A DNA stretch of 64,000 bases from JAGLON01 sp041394985 (GTDB taxonomy: Bacteria; Zixibacteria; MSB-5A5; GN15; JAAZOE01), in contig JAWLBI010000001.1 in the NCBI GenBank assembly GCA_041394985.1, positions 4,392,650 to 4,456,649 of the forward strand. The letters run 5' to 3'. This document shows, in pieces, positions 41,826 through 51,510 of this stretch; positions within the stretch are counted from its first letter, which is position 1, and each line of letters begins with the position of its first letter. Both the position numbers and the translations under genes were made by a program. The notes below the pieces were generated by a model. That model made no database searches. It was not told the DNA's origin and was given only the letters and a program-made list of their open reading frames with translations.

Positions 41826-44810
41826 CTAACCGTTTTTCGGACTGTATTCTTTCAATTCCGGGTGCGGGTTGCGCACGATAGCCAAAAACGAGGTGCGCGG
41901 CTTGGTATTGAATTCACCCAGCAATTCATAATTGACTTCGCGCGCCTTGGCCTTGATGACCCGGCTTTCATTTTCATTAATGTTGCCGAACACGATGGCA
42001 TCGGCCGGGCAGGCCTGCTGGCAGGCAACCTGGAATTCGCCGTCGCGAACCGTGCGCCCCTCGAGTCTTGCCGTCTGCTTGGCCCGGTTGATGCGCTGCG
42101 TGCAATAGGTACATTTTTCCATGACACCGCGCGAGCGCACCGTCACATCCGGATTCATCGCCATCTTGACGATCTCCGGCGTATCCTTGGTGAAATTGAA
42201 ATAATTGAACCGCCGCACCTTGTACGGGCAGTTGTTGCTGCAATAGCGCGTCCCGACGCAGCGGTTATAGGTCATCACATTGAGACCCTCGCGGTCATGC
42301 GACGTCGCCTGCACCGGACAAACTTCCTCGCACGGCGCATTCTCGCAATGCTGACAATTCACCGGTTGGAAGCGCGCATCGGGATTATCCGTATCGCCGA
42401 CATAATAGCGGTCGAGGCGAATCCAGTGCATCTCGCGACCGTTACCGACCTGCTCCTTGCCCACGACCGGAATGTTATTTTCGCTGGTGCAGGCAATCGT
42501 GCAGGCGTTACAGCCGATGCACTTGTTCAAATCAATGGTCATTCCCCACTGATAGCCCTGCGAATAATCATGCTCGGGATAAATCCCGCGCAGCGGCGGA
42601 TGATCGACCGCTTCCTTGGCGAATTCGGGATGCGCCGCGAATCCGGCCACATCGGTCTCGCGAATTATCGGACGCCCGGCCATACTGCCATGATCCTGCG
42701 TCGAAACCAGATTGTACGTGCGACCGGTTTTAGTGATTTCGAAATTCACGAAGTACGGCACGGAACCATCATTTATCAGCGGATATAAATCGACGCCGAC
42801 CTTATTGCCGACGCGCCCCGCATGAGTGCGTCCATACCCGAGCGTTAGCGAAATCACATCATCGGCCATACCGGGAATAATCCAGACCGGTAATTGCGCC
42901 TCGCCGTTTTTGACTTTTATCGAAACGACATCGCCGTTTTTCACATGGAGTCGCTCGGCGGTTTTATTACTCACGATCGCCGCATTGTCCCAGGTCAATT
43001 TCGACATCGGATGCGGCAGTTCCTGCATCCAGGCATTGTTAGCATAGCGGCCATCGTAAAGAGTCGGCGACAGGTTAATGGTCAGCTCCATGTCGCTCTT
43101 GCGATTGGCATAGCCGTGCAGCCAGTTGAAATCGCCGCCCTTGGTCAGATTCCTCGGCGCGAACGATTTGACATTTTTATTTTCATAGACGCCGTCATGC
43201 AATGCCCGGCGCCATTCCTTTTCGAAATCGCCGGATGTTTTCTTCTGCCACGTAGCTCGCACGATATCATATCCGCGATCATCATTACCGGTGGCGATGA
43301 AATTTAAAACCTCGCAATCCGATTTGCCGTTGAACAGCGGAGCAATCAACGGCTGTATCGTGGCATAGTGACCATTCACCGCCCGCGTATCGCCCCAGCT
43401 CTCCAGGAAATGCGCCCGGTTAATATGCCAGTCGGCATGCTGCGTCGTTTCATCGACATGCGTGCTCACATGAATCGCCGTCTCGACCTTGCGCATGGCG
43501 CGAGCGAAGTTTAACCCCGATGCCGTATATGCCGGGTTCGTACCGAATAAGAACAGCGTCGTGATGTTGCCGGCAACCATCTCATCGACAAGAGTTTTAA
43601 ACGCCTCACGCTTCGGCGCCAGCGCCTCATCCAATTCATACAGTTCGACGGTCGTACCGAGATTCCCCAGCGCATGATTGATGCGCGTGATCAGCTCGTG
43701 CGCCTCGGCCGGGAGGACCCGTCCGCCGACCACAATGCTTTTCCCCTTGTTGGCGATCAAATCCGAGGCAACGACTTTCAGCCATTTCTGATCGAACTGG
43801 ATCGGCGATGTCGCCAGATTATCCGCAACCCCGAGTTTCACTCCCTGCGTGCGCAGTTCATTGGCGAGAGCGATAACGAACGCCGACACGATACGCCGCG
43901 GCATTTTATAGCGATGCTCCGCCGATGCCCCGGTCGAGGTGAAATCTGATTCGACGACATACAGGCGATTCAGATTGCTCGCATCGCCGTTCTCCATCTC
44001 GCGGCGCGAGGCGAATCCTTTGGCGGCCGCGATATTTTCCGTTTCCATATTGAGGAAATCGGACTCGAGCGCCAGCACGACATCGGCCTTATCATAATGA
44101 TAGACCGGGAAATAGTTTCGGTCGCCGCCGACTGCCTGTCTGATACCGGCGATAATATTTTCGTCGCTGACCGGCTCATAGGCAACGAATGTTGCCCGAG
44201 GAAATCTCTTCGTAAACTCGTTTTTCAGCCGCGCCATCGTCGGCGAAGCAAACGGCTCGGTTATAACCGCCAGCCCCTCGCCGCGATTGGCATCATATAC
44301 CGCCAGCTTTTCGCGCCAGAACTCGACGAATTTGTCCCAGTCGGACTGCGCGCCCTTATTCATTATATATTGTGAGCGGTCCGGGTCGTACAGATTGAGG
44401 ATTTCCGCCTGTAAGAAGACATTCGATCCGCCCAGCGAGGACGAATGCAGCTTATTGCCTTCGATCTTTGTCGGCCGTCCCTCATGGCTTTCAACGACCA
44501 GACCATGCGATGACAATCCCCACGGCATCGATGTCGCGAAATGCTCGGCGATACCCGGAATCACTTCCTCGGGTTGAACGACATACGGGACAATCTTTTC
44601 AACGGGGCGGCGACACCCGGCCAGACCGGCCAGGGCCAATGAAGCTCCCATGATGCTCAAGAACTTACGCCGCGACAGCGCGCTGTTCATCTCGGGCAGC
44701 AAATCCGGGAATTCCGCCTCGACATACTTTTTAAACTCGGGCGAATCGGCTAACTGCTCGAAACTCCGCCAGTATTCTTTTCCCTGTAATTCGGCCGGTA
44801 ATTTTCTCAT
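41826..44810 (-). CDS. actB: Alternative complex III iron-sulphur subunit ActB
   Basis: The 994-residue protein joins a molybdopterin-oxidoreductase-like domain (about 50-720) with a C-terminal ferredoxin-like domain. The N-terminus carries a Tat-type motif (LSRRKFLSIMGASLALAGLAGC) after a 45-residue lead. Four iron-sulphur sites are indicated by CIGCNACTIAC, CQHCENAPCEEVC, CVGTRYCSNNC and CTYCTQR...ACQQACP. In characterised alternative complex III the Mo cofactor is absent; the same is inferred here. The start at ATG 44810 overlaps the actA stop as ATGA. Confidence 0.95.
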   Translation of the reverse strand: MRKLPAELQGKEYWRSFEQLADSPEFKKYVEAEFPDLLPEMNSALSRRKFLSIMGASLALAGLAGCRRPVEKIVPYVVQPEEVIPGIAEHFATSMPWGLSSHGLVVESHEGRPTKIEGNKLHSSSLGGSNVFLQAEILNLYDPDRSQYIMNKGAQSDWDKFVEFWREKLAVYDANRGEGLAVITEPFASPTMARLKNEFTKRFPRATFVAYEPVSDENIIAGIRQAVGGDRNYFPVYHYDKADVVLALESDFLNMETENIAAAKGFASRREMENGDASNLNRLYVVESDFTSTGASAEHRYKMPRRIVSAFVIALANELRTQGVKLGVADNLATSPIQFDQKWLKVVASDLIANKGKSIVVGGRVLPAEAHELITRINHALGNLGTTVELYELDEALAPKREAFKTLVDEMVAGNITTLFLFGTNPAYTASGLNFARAMRKVETAIHVSTHVDETTQHADWHINRAHFLESWGDTRAVNGHYATIQPLIAPLFNGKSDCEVLNFIATGNDDRGYDIVRATWQKKTSGDFEKEWRRALHDGVYENKNVKSFAPRNLTKGGDFNWLHGYANRKSDMELTINLSPTLYDGRYANNAWMQELPHPMSKLTWDNAAIVSNKTAERLHVKNGDVVSIKVKNGEAQLPVWIIPGMADDVISLTLGYGRTHAGRVGNKVGVDLYPLINDGSVPYFVNFEITKTGRTYNLVSTQDHGSMAGRPIIRETDVAGFAAHPEFAKEAVDHPPLRGIYPEHDYSQGYQWGMTIDLNKCIGCNACTIACTSENNIPVVGKEQVGNGREMHWIRLDRYYVGDTDNPDARFQPVNCQHCENAPCEEVCPVQATSHDREGLNVMTYNRCVGTRYCSNNCPYKVRRFNYFNFTKDTPEIVKMAMNPDVTVRSRGVMEKCTYCTQRINRAKQTARLEGRTVRDGEFQVACQQACPADAIVFGNINENESRVIKAKAREVNYELLGEFNTKPRTSFLAIVRNPHPELKEYSPKNG

Positions 44811-45454
44811 CGGTGGCACCCCGAACAGTCAACTGGAGGATTGATTTGCATCTCTTGTATTTTCTGCGCCGCGAATTCGGCCTGATCGGCCGGCGGCGTC
44901 CACTTCATATTGGTAATTTCTGATTTCGGCCGCAGGCTCGGTCCCGGATTACGATGGCAATCCAGACACCAGCCCATCGACAGCGGCTGCACCTGCATGA
45001 CCTCTTCCATCTCAGCCACATTGCCATGGCACGATACGCAGCCGACGCCCGCATTCAAATGCGCCGCATGATTGAAATAGGCATAGTCAGGTAAATCATG
45101 AACGCGAATCCATTCGATCGGCTGCTTCGAAGCCCAACTCTCGCGCACCTTCAGCAGCTTCTCGGATTCCGGCAAAATCATCGTGTGGCAGTTCATGCAG
45201 GTCTGCGTCGGCGGGACATTCGCCTTGGCCGACACCTCGACATTCGAGTGGCAGTAGCGGCAATCTATTCCCAGATCGCCCGCGTGCAGCTTATGGCTGT
45301 ACGGCACCGGCTGATGCGGCCGATAGCCGACATCGGTGTACTTCGGCGATCCATAATACCAGAAAAATCCCACGACCGCCGCGCCGACGATAAGGGCGGC
45401 AATAGCCGCGAGCGTCGGCAGTTTATTTGTCCATTCAGGAAATATCTGAGCCAA
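44807..45454 (-). CDS. actA: Alternative complex III pentahaem cytochrome c subunit ActA
   Basis: The 215-residue protein has one N-terminal helix (about 13-32) that anchors it, then five CxxCH haem sites at residues 65-69 (CRYCH), 86-90 (CMNCH), 139-143 (CVSCH), 163-167 (CLDCH) and 210-214 (CSGCH). The last lies one residue from the C-terminus. Histidines in YSHKLH and YFNHAAH are probable sixth ligands. It forms the haem relay between the iron-sulphur subunit and the monohaem cytochromes. Confidence 0.96.
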   Translation of the reverse strand: MAQIFPEWTNKLPTLAAIAALIVGAAVVGFFWYYGSPKYTDVGYRPHQPVPYSHKLHAGDLGIDCRYCHSNVEVSAKANVPPTQTCMNCHTMILPESEKLLKVRESWASKQPIEWIRVHDLPDYAYFNHAAHLNAGVGCVSCHGNVAEMEEVMQVQPLSMGWCLDCHRNPGPSLRPKSEITNMKWTPPADQAEFAAQKIQEMQINPPVDCSGCHR

Positions 45455-45467
45455 TGTTTTTCCCCAA

Positions 45468-46433
45468 TTAGCTGGCCATCAAAAAAGAGACGAACTTGTC
45501 GCCAATCATCGCCAAAAACAGTCCAAATAAATATATTATTGAAAAGCCAAAAAGCCTCCAAAGAGAGCCTTTGTCAAGTGTCTTTCGCGCTTTTACCGTA
45601 CTTTTTAGCAATAACGCCCCCAAAACAAGCGCTGAAACACCGTATACGATCCCGCCTCCGAAGAAAAGATATGCGAAGCTGGTTGCGATGAGAACGATCG
45701 TATATCCCACTATCTGCCGCATGGTCGAGCGCTCGCCTTTAATGACCGGCATCATCGGCAGATTTGCCTTTTCATAGTCACCCTTATAACACAAGGCTAA
45801 TGACCAAAAATGCGGCGGCGTCCATAAAAAAACAATTAAAAACAGGATAATCGGTGTGAATGTCACCGTGCCGGTCGCAGCCGTCCATGCTCCAATCGGC
45901 GCCATTGCCCCCGCGATACCTCCGATAACGATATTTTGCGGCGTATTCGGCTTGAGATACAATGTATAAAACAGACTATAAAACAACAGCGTCGCCAGCG
46001 ATATTCCCGCCGTCAGCAGATTAAACATAACCCCCAGCAAAATCACGCCGGTGCCGCCGAGAATAATCGAGAATGTGACCGCCTCGGCCGGTGAAATGAA
46101 TCCCATCGGCAGCGGGCGGCGCTTCATCGTGCGTTTCATGCGCGCGTCGATTTCCCGCTCGAAATACTGATTGAAGGCATTAGCCGCACCACCGGTCATA
46201 TACAAACCGAGTAAGAACACAATAAATTTCAGCGGCTGTGTCAGGAAACTGCCTTCCAGTATCAATGCCGTCCCGCCGGTGATCAGCACCAGCAGCATGA
46301 TGGTCGGTTTAGTCAACTGAAGATAACAGCGAAGCCGCGCGCCGATACCGTCCGATGCACGCATCCCTACCGCTGTTGATGTATACCCCGAATTGGAAAC
46401 GTTTATTGCCTCTGCCGATTTCGAATTATCCAC
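45468..46433 (-). CDS. ctaB: Protoheme IX farnesyltransferase (haem O synthase)
   Basis: The 321-residue UbiA-type prenyltransferase transfers the farnesyl chain to haem B, producing haem O for CtaA. The prenyl diphosphate motif is NAFNQYFEREIDARMKRT, followed by RRPLPMGFISPAEA, and the second conserved region is FLWTPPHFWSLALCYKGDYEKANLPMMPV. Nine predicted helices are present. It is the first gene of the roughly 15-kb operon that ends at 31081. The N-terminal 30 residues before the first helix are not conserved. Confidence 0.95.
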   Translation of the reverse strand: MDNSKSAEAINVSNSGYTSTAVGMRASDGIGARLRCYLQLTKPTIMLLVLITGGTALILEGSFLTQPLKFIVFLLGLYMTGGAANAFNQYFEREIDARMKRTMKRRPLPMGFISPAEAVTFSIILGGTGVILLGVMFNLLTAGISLATLLFYSLFYTLYLKPNTPQNIVIGGIAGAMAPIGAWTAATGTVTFTPIILFLIVFLWTPPHFWSLALCYKGDYEKANLPMMPVIKGERSTMRQIVGYTIVLIATSFAYLFFGGGIVYGVSALVLGALLLKSTVKARKTLDKGSLWRLFGFSIIYLFGLFLAMIGDKFVSFLMAS

Positions 46434-46498
46434 TGTATCTGTAATCCAATCTCTGTCGGTTTCTCATTCCTATTGCGGATATAGATATATACTTCCAC

Positions 46499-46528
46499 AA
46501 TACAGTAAATTACGACCAATCCGGTCAA
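46499..46528 (-). promoter_or_regulatory. Candidate promoter of the ctaB-act-cta operon
   Basis: On the reverse strand TTGACC (46528-46523) and TGTATT (46504-46499) are separated by 18 bp and lie about 65 bp before the ctaB start. The match to the sigma-70 consensus is moderate (five and four of six bases). It is the only pair of that quality noticed before this long operon. Confidence 0.35.
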
Positions 46529-46626
46529 TTATTTGCCGGATTCTTGCCGTCTTGCAATAAGAGAGTGATCATATTGGGTCAATTTTGCCTTGTTTAACTT
46601 ACTTAAATTGCCCTGCATTTGGAAAT

Positions 46627-46661
46627 AAAAAACCCCGAAACAATCGAAATTGTTCCGGGGT
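46627..46661 (-). terminator. Terminator of the small membrane-protein gene
   Basis: On the reverse strand, arms CCCCGGAACAAT and ATTGTTTCGGGG, with one mismatch, are followed by six T. It begins 24 bp after the stop at 46685. Confidence 0.85.
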
Positions 46662-46684
46662 CGGTGTAGAAGTAGGGTGATTTT

Positions 46685-47074
46685 CTACGGCGTCGAATCG
46701 GTGTTACTCGTTTGATTCGGCATGGTGCCGTTATAATTCGGATTACTCTTTCGCATGATGCTGTCGATCGAATAGAAGCTGAGAAGCCCGATTCCCGCGG
46801 CCAACAACAGTATCGCAAAGACCACTTCACCGTCGATTCGAATATCAGCAAATTGCATGATTAACAGCGCTCCGCCAACCAGGGTAAAAATAATTCCCCA
46901 TTTCAACGATGACGGCCGGGCGCCGCCCATCGCACTGACATTCAGCAGCTTTATCCGCTCGTCGACCATTCCCCTCTCAATGAGCTTCGATTTCAATCGG
47001 TACTCCATCCACCACTTCATCACCAGCGCAAAGACACCGAATATCACTATTAACGCAACTTTCTCCGTATCCAC
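46685..47074 (-). CDS. Small membrane protein, DUF6249-like
   Basis: The start is GTG at 47074, five bases after a strong AAAGGAGG; it gives 129 residues. Three hydrophobic stretches (about 5-20, 54-72 and 80-98) surround a charged loop with LIERGMVDERIKLLNV, which resembles DUF6249 membrane proteins. The tail is asparagine- and serine-rich. It lies between ctaB and the sigma-factor gene, transcribed away from the latter. Function is unknown. Confidence 0.7.
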   Translation of the reverse strand: MDTEKVALIVIFGVFALVMKWWMEYRLKSKLIERGMVDERIKLLNVSAMGGARPSSLKWGIIFTLVGGALLIMQFADIRIDGEVVFAILLLAAGIGLLSFYSIDSIMRKSNPNYNGTMPNQTSNTDSTP

Positions 47075-47208
47075 AAGGGCCTCCTTTGGTCGGTTCAACG
47101 TATCTTCTATTGCATATGACAGGCGGTTACCGGAAAAGTTGCTGTTTTTTTACTGTTATTTTTCTGCAACTTTCGGTTCTTACTCCTGTCTATTTAAAGT
47201 AAGGATGT

Positions 47209-47775
47209 ATGGCAGAACAGAGAGCGCTTGTCGAGAAAATTCTGGCCGGCGACAAGGCGGCCTTCAAGACGTTAGTCATTGAGAACCAACGGCTTGTCAG
47301 CCATGTCGTGTTCCGGATGGTCTCCGCGGCGCCGGATCGAGAAGATGTCTGCCAGGAGGTATTCGTCAAGGTGTATCAGAATCTCGGGAATTTCAGATTC
47401 GATTCCAAGCTGTCTACCTGGATTGCCCGAATCGCCTATACCACCTGTCTGAACTTCATCGACAAGAAAAAACTGCCGCTCTATGACGACCTCGGCGACG
47501 AGGATAAAAACTTCGAGCCGGTCGGCGACGAGGCCGATCGCCCGGATAATCGCTTTGCCGACAGCGCATTGACCGATATATTGAAGACGGAGATAGACAA
47601 CATCCCGCCGGTATATCGGACGATTGTAACGCTGTATCATCTCGATGACATGAGCTATGCTGAAATCGCCGGAATCATGAAAATGCCGGAAGGCACGGTG
47701 AAAAGCTATCTCTTCAGGGCCCGCCGGCTGCTCAAGGAGCGTCTGCTGGCCAAATATACACGGGAGGAATTGTGA
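47209..47775 (+). CDS. ECF-type RNA polymerase sigma factor
   Basis: The 188-residue protein has sigma region 2 (LVIENQRLVSHVVFRMVSAAPDREDVCQEVFVKVYQNLGNFRF...STWIARIAY) and region 4 (IPPVYRTIVTLYHLDDMSYAEIAGIMKMPEGTVKSYLFRARRLLKERL), with the ~50-residue linker typical of group 4 factors. The start ATG at 47209 follows AAGTAAGGATGT. The next gene overlaps by four bases (GTGA) and encodes an anti-sigma factor, so the pair is a standard regulatory unit. Its regulon cannot be deduced here. Confidence 0.94.
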   Translation: MAEQRALVEKILAGDKAAFKTLVIENQRLVSHVVFRMVSAAPDREDVCQEVFVKVYQNLGNFRFDSKLSTWIARIAYTTCLNFIDKKKLPLYDDLGDEDKNFEPVGDEADRPDNRFADSALTDILKTEIDNIPPVYRTIVTLYHLDDMSYAEIAGIMKMPEGTVKSYLFRARRLLKERLLAKYTREEL

Positions 47776-48296
47776 GCCACCTGACCGACGAACAACTACA
47801 GGCCTTTTTAGACGGTACCGCGGCCGATGCCGCCGCCGTACAGGAACACCTCGATTCCTGCCCCAACTGCCGCCTCGCGCTCGATGAATACAAGGCGCTC
47901 TTTTCGAGACTCGATTCCGAACCGGAATTCCCGCTCTCGGCTTCTTTTGCCGATTTGGTCATGGAAAAACTGCCGGATATCGAATTCGTTCCGGTCAATG
48001 AATCGCCGCTCGTTAGCGACAAAATCATCATGTTCGCCACGGTTGCGGTGATGATCGCCGTCGGACTGTACTTTTTAGATGTCGCTTCGCTTATCAAGCC
48101 GCTGTTCGGCTGGGTCGAGGCCAAAGACGCGCAGGCCGTCCAGACCTACAACTCTCTCAGACAGCAAGCCTCAGGCATGGGAAATCTTCCGATGATGATT
48201 TTCATGACGGTGTTAACCATCGCCTGTATCGCCGGTGTCGACAAGCTGATAAAGGCGCGCCGCCAACACTCCGGTTTCCGCACCTTCGTAGCCTAA
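47772..48296 (+). CDS. Zinc-finger anti-sigma factor
   Basis: The 174-residue protein starts with GTG inside the sigma gene's stop. Residues 7-45 form a zf-HC2 domain with HLDSCPNC (HxxxCxxC) and LTDEQLQAFLDG, typical of ZAS anti-sigma factors. Two predicted helices follow (about 84-104 and 138-158), so the protein is held in the membrane. It would bind the preceding sigma factor and release it on an envelope or redox signal, the usual mode of the family. It converges on the RND gene, sharing a terminator. Confidence 0.88.
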   Translation: MSHLTDEQLQAFLDGTAADAAAVQEHLDSCPNCRLALDEYKALFSRLDSEPEFPLSASFADLVMEKLPDIEFVPVNESPLVSDKIIMFATVAVMIAVGLYFLDVASLIKPLFGWVEAKDAQAVQTYNSLRQQASGMGNLPMMIFMTVLTIACIAGVDKLIKARRQHSGFRTFVA

Positions 48297-48321
48297 AAGA
48301 CCTATCAGTTTAAAATGAAAA

Positions 48322-48354
48322 ACGGCGGGAGTGGTCCAGACTCCCGCCGTTTCC
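48322..48354. terminator. Terminator shared by anti-sigma and RND genes
   Basis: Perfect 13-bp stem AAACGGCGGGAGT / ACTCCCGCCGTTT with a GGTCCAG loop. It sits midway between the convergent stops at 48296 and 48373. T-runs are short on both sides. Confidence 0.75.
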
Positions 48355-48372
48355 TTCGTGAGTAAAGAGAAC

Positions 48373-51300
48373 TTACGCTTCGTTCGCTTTCGGAACAGCC
48401 TTCTCATCGACATCATTCGCTGTAAATCGGAACAATGCCCTGAAATTTCCATGCGCCAAATCATCGAAATATGTGTACACGACCGGAATGACCAGCAGGG
48501 TTAAAAATGTCGACGACACCATACCGCCGATAACGGCCCGGGCAATCGGAGCGCGAAGTTCCGCGCCCGATCCCAGCGCCAAGGCCAGTGGCAGCACACC
48601 GAGAATCGTCGACAGCGCCGTCATCATAATAGGACGGAACCGAATCGGTCCCGCTTCCTGAAGCGCCACGCTGCGAGGCATCCCTTCGGCTCGCCGCTGC
48701 TTGGTGAAGTCAATCAGCAAGATGGCGTTCTTTGTCACCAACCCCATCAAGAGGATGATACCGATCAGCGACATAATCGAAAACGGCGTGTTAAAGAACC
48801 ACAAACTGATCATCGCACCGATAATCGCCAGCGGCTGCGACACCATGATCGACAGCGGATCGACGAAACTGTCATACTGCGACGCCAACACCAGGTAGAT
48901 AAAAATTACGGCCAGCAGCAGCGCCATACCGATTTCACGGAAGGATTCCTCCATGAACTCGGCCTCGCCAACGGCCCCAATGTTATAACCCGGGTCGAAG
49001 GACATCGAATCGATCACCAGTTGAATATCACTTCTGATATCACCGGTCGGACGGTCGGCATTGCCGCCGGAGACACGGATTTCCCTGATTCGGTCATACC
49101 GCTTAATCTCCGAGGGGCCCGATGAGGTTTCGATATCGGCCAACTGCGACAGCGGCACGGTGAATCGATCACGGCCCGGAATCTCCTTATCCGACGGGAC
49201 ACCCAGCATACCCAGATAATCGATTTCATGGCGATACTTTTCGGCGATCTGCAGGCGAATATCGTACTCATCGTCGCCTTCTTTATAGCGACTCACTCGC
49301 TCGCCGTCGATATACGTCCGCAGCGTCATCGCCACATCCGCGACATTGACTTTCAAATCGGATATCAAATCGCGATTCAGGTTGACCTTCAATTCAGGCT
49401 TTCCCTGGTCCTCGGATGACTTCAAATCGACCAGCCCGGGAACATCCTTAATCTTGGCCATGAATTCATTCGCATACTCATTGAGCTTTTCACGGTCAAA
49501 GCCGGATATCGAATACATAATCGGCTGTTCCTCATGGCCGCCTCCGCCTTCGCCTTTACTGACGGAGAAGAAGTAGCCCGGAATCACCTGCAGCTCCTCG
49601 CGAATCATCTTGACCAGCGTGTCAGCGCCGAGTTCTCGCTCTGACAGATCTTTCAGTCGCACACTGATCGCCCCTTCACTCACCGGGTCGGAGCCGGCGC
49701 CGATTGACGACAGCACCGCCGTCACTTCGGGGTGACTCATGATAATTTGCTCGACCTGCTCGATATCCTCGATGGTCGTATCCAGACGATTCCCGACACG
49801 CCCCTCGAAACTGACCGAGATTATCCCCTGGTCGGTCTGCGGCATAAATTCGGCGCCGATAAAGAACGCCGCGATCGCCAGACTGCCGAAAAACGCCAGC
49901 GTCGCCGCCAGCATCGTCAGGAACCGATACCGCAGACAATATTTCAACATCGGTGAATAATAATCTCGCTCCAGCTTCTTCCAGAAATTATTCCAGCCGC
50001 GCAGGAGTTTATATGTCGTCGATTTCTCGACCTCAGCCTGAGGCTTCAGGAACCTGGATGACATCATCGGCGTCAGTGTAAACGCAATGAACAGTGAAAC
50101 CAGAATCGAAAACGCGACCGTCATTCCGAAGGAATAGAAAAACTGTCCGACGATGCCGCTCATGAATGCGACCGGAATAAACACGACCATAATCGAAAAG
50201 GTCGTCGCCGAAACCGCCAGACCGATTTCGTTGGTCGCATCCTTAGCCGCCTGAAATGGTTTCTTTCCCATCTCCATGTGGCGATAGATATTTTCAATCA
50301 CCACGATGGCATCATCGATGAGCAAGCCGACCGCCAGCGACAATCCCAACAGGGTCATGAAGTTGATGGTAAACCCGAGCAGCCGCATCAGGGTAAAGGT
50401 TGCGATAATCGAGGTCGGAATCGCAATACCGCTGATGAATGTCGCACGGCCATTGGCCAGAAACAGGAAAATAACCAGAATCGCCAGCGTACCGCCATAG
50501 ACGATATTCACCAGCACGTCATCGATAGACTCTTCGATAAATACCGATGCGTCGGTCGCGACGATAATCTCCATTCCGGCCGGGAGATGTTCGGAAATCT
50601 TGTCGATTTCATCTTTAATGCCTGCTGCCACATCAACCGTATTGGCGCCGGACTGTCTCCGGATGTCGACGCCGACACACGGAATTCCATTCAACCGAGA
50701 CGCCGTTTCGGCTTCCTCTTCCGTATCGATGACATCGGCGACTTCATCCAGTCGCACCAGTCGTCCATGCGGCGTCAGAATGACCATATCACGAATCTGC
50801 TGCACTGAACTGAACCGTCCCATCGTGCGCAGGATCCACTCGCGACTGCCGTCGACCATCCGACCGGCAGGCAATTCGATATTCGCCTGCTGCATCTTCA
50901 TTGCAATCAGCGACGGCGTAATATCCAGCGCGCGCATCCGCTCCGGATATAAACGCACCTGAATTTCCCGCTTCGCGCCGCCGACGATATCCGCAGCGCC
51001 GACGCCGGAAATATTCTCCAGCCGCGGCTTGATAAAATCATCGACATAATCGGTCAGATCGCGAAGCGACTGCGGACCGGATATGGCCATTGAAATAATC
51101 GGCTGCGATGTCGGGTCGTATCTTTGAATCACCGGCTCATCGATATCTTCCGGTAAATCCCCTCGAATCGTGGCGATTTTATCGCGCACTTCTGCGGCAG
51201 CATCGAGCGGATCGGTTTCCAGTGTGAACTGAATTACCGAAAATGTATACCCCTCCAGTGCCGTCGATTCTATATGCTTAATGCCGCCCAGCGTATTGAC

Positions 51301-51510
51301 CGCATCCTCGATCTTTTTCGTAATTTCCGTCTCAACCGATTCCGCACTCGCGCCCGGATACGTCACCGAAACGACGACGAACGGGAAGTCGACATCGGGA
51401 AACAGGTCGACCGACAACGCGAGATATGATGAGACGCCCAGCACCATCAGCGCCAGCGTCATCATCGTCGCGAAAACCGGGCGTTTAATGGATATCTCTG
51501 ATAATATCAT
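48373..51510 (-). CDS. RND multidrug efflux pump, HAE-1 type inner-membrane transporter
   Basis: The 1045-residue protein has the AcrB/MexB architecture: twelve helices in two halves, each with a large periplasmic loop. The proton-relay residues are visible as Asp-Asp in VGLLIDDAIVVIENI and Lys in MGLVTKNAILLIDF, so it is an HAE-1-type proton/drug antiporter and not a metal (HME) pump. The start ISIKRPVFATMMTLALMVLG is typical. The ATG overlaps the stop of the adaptor gene (TAATG). It is the last gene of the tetR-tolC-adaptor-pump operon. Substrates cannot be predicted. Confidence 0.96.
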   Translation of the reverse strand: MILSEISIKRPVFATMMTLALMVLGVSSYLALSVDLFPDVDFPFVVVSVTYPGASAESVETEITKKIEDAVNTLGGIKHIESTALEGYTFSVIQFTLETDPLDAAAEVRDKIATIRGDLPEDIDEPVIQRYDPTSQPIISMAISGPQSLRDLTDYVDDFIKPRLENISGVGAADIVGGAKREIQVRLYPERMRALDITPSLIAMKMQQANIELPAGRMVDGSREWILRTMGRFSSVQQIRDMVILTPHGRLVRLDEVADVIDTEEEAETASRLNGIPCVGVDIRRQSGANTVDVAAGIKDEIDKISEHLPAGMEIIVATDASVFIEESIDDVLVNIVYGGTLAILVIFLFLANGRATFISGIAIPTSIIATFTLMRLLGFTINFMTLLGLSLAVGLLIDDAIVVIENIYRHMEMGKKPFQAAKDATNEIGLAVSATTFSIMVVFIPVAFMSGIVGQFFYSFGMTVAFSILVSLFIAFTLTPMMSSRFLKPQAEVEKSTTYKLLRGWNNFWKKLERDYYSPMLKYCLRYRFLTMLAATLAFFGSLAIAAFFIGAEFMPQTDQGIISVSFEGRVGNRLDTTIEDIEQVEQIIMSHPEVTAVLSSIGAGSDPVSEGAISVRLKDLSERELGADTLVKMIREELQVIPGYFFSVSKGEGGGGHEEQPIMYSISGFDREKLNEYANEFMAKIKDVPGLVDLKSSEDQGKPELKVNLNRDLISDLKVNVADVAMTLRTYIDGERVSRYKEGDDEYDIRLQIAEKYRHEIDYLGMLGVPSDKEIPGRDRFTVPLSQLADIETSSGPSEIKRYDRIREIRVSGGNADRPTGDIRSDIQLVIDSMSFDPGYNIGAVGEAEFMEESFREIGMALLLAVIFIYLVLASQYDSFVDPLSIMVSQPLAIIGAMISLWFFNTPFSIMSLIGIILLMGLVTKNAILLIDFTKQRRAEGMPRSVALQEAGPIRFRPIMMTALSTILGVLPLALALGSGAELRAPIARAVIGGMVSSTFLTLLVIPVVYTYFDDLAHGNFRALFRFTANDVDEKAVPKANEA

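Noticed and set aside
41397..42788. 463-codon open frame opposite actC and actB
   Set aside because: It spans two well-identified genes on the other strand and its translation matches no family; long antisense frames are common in this codon usage.
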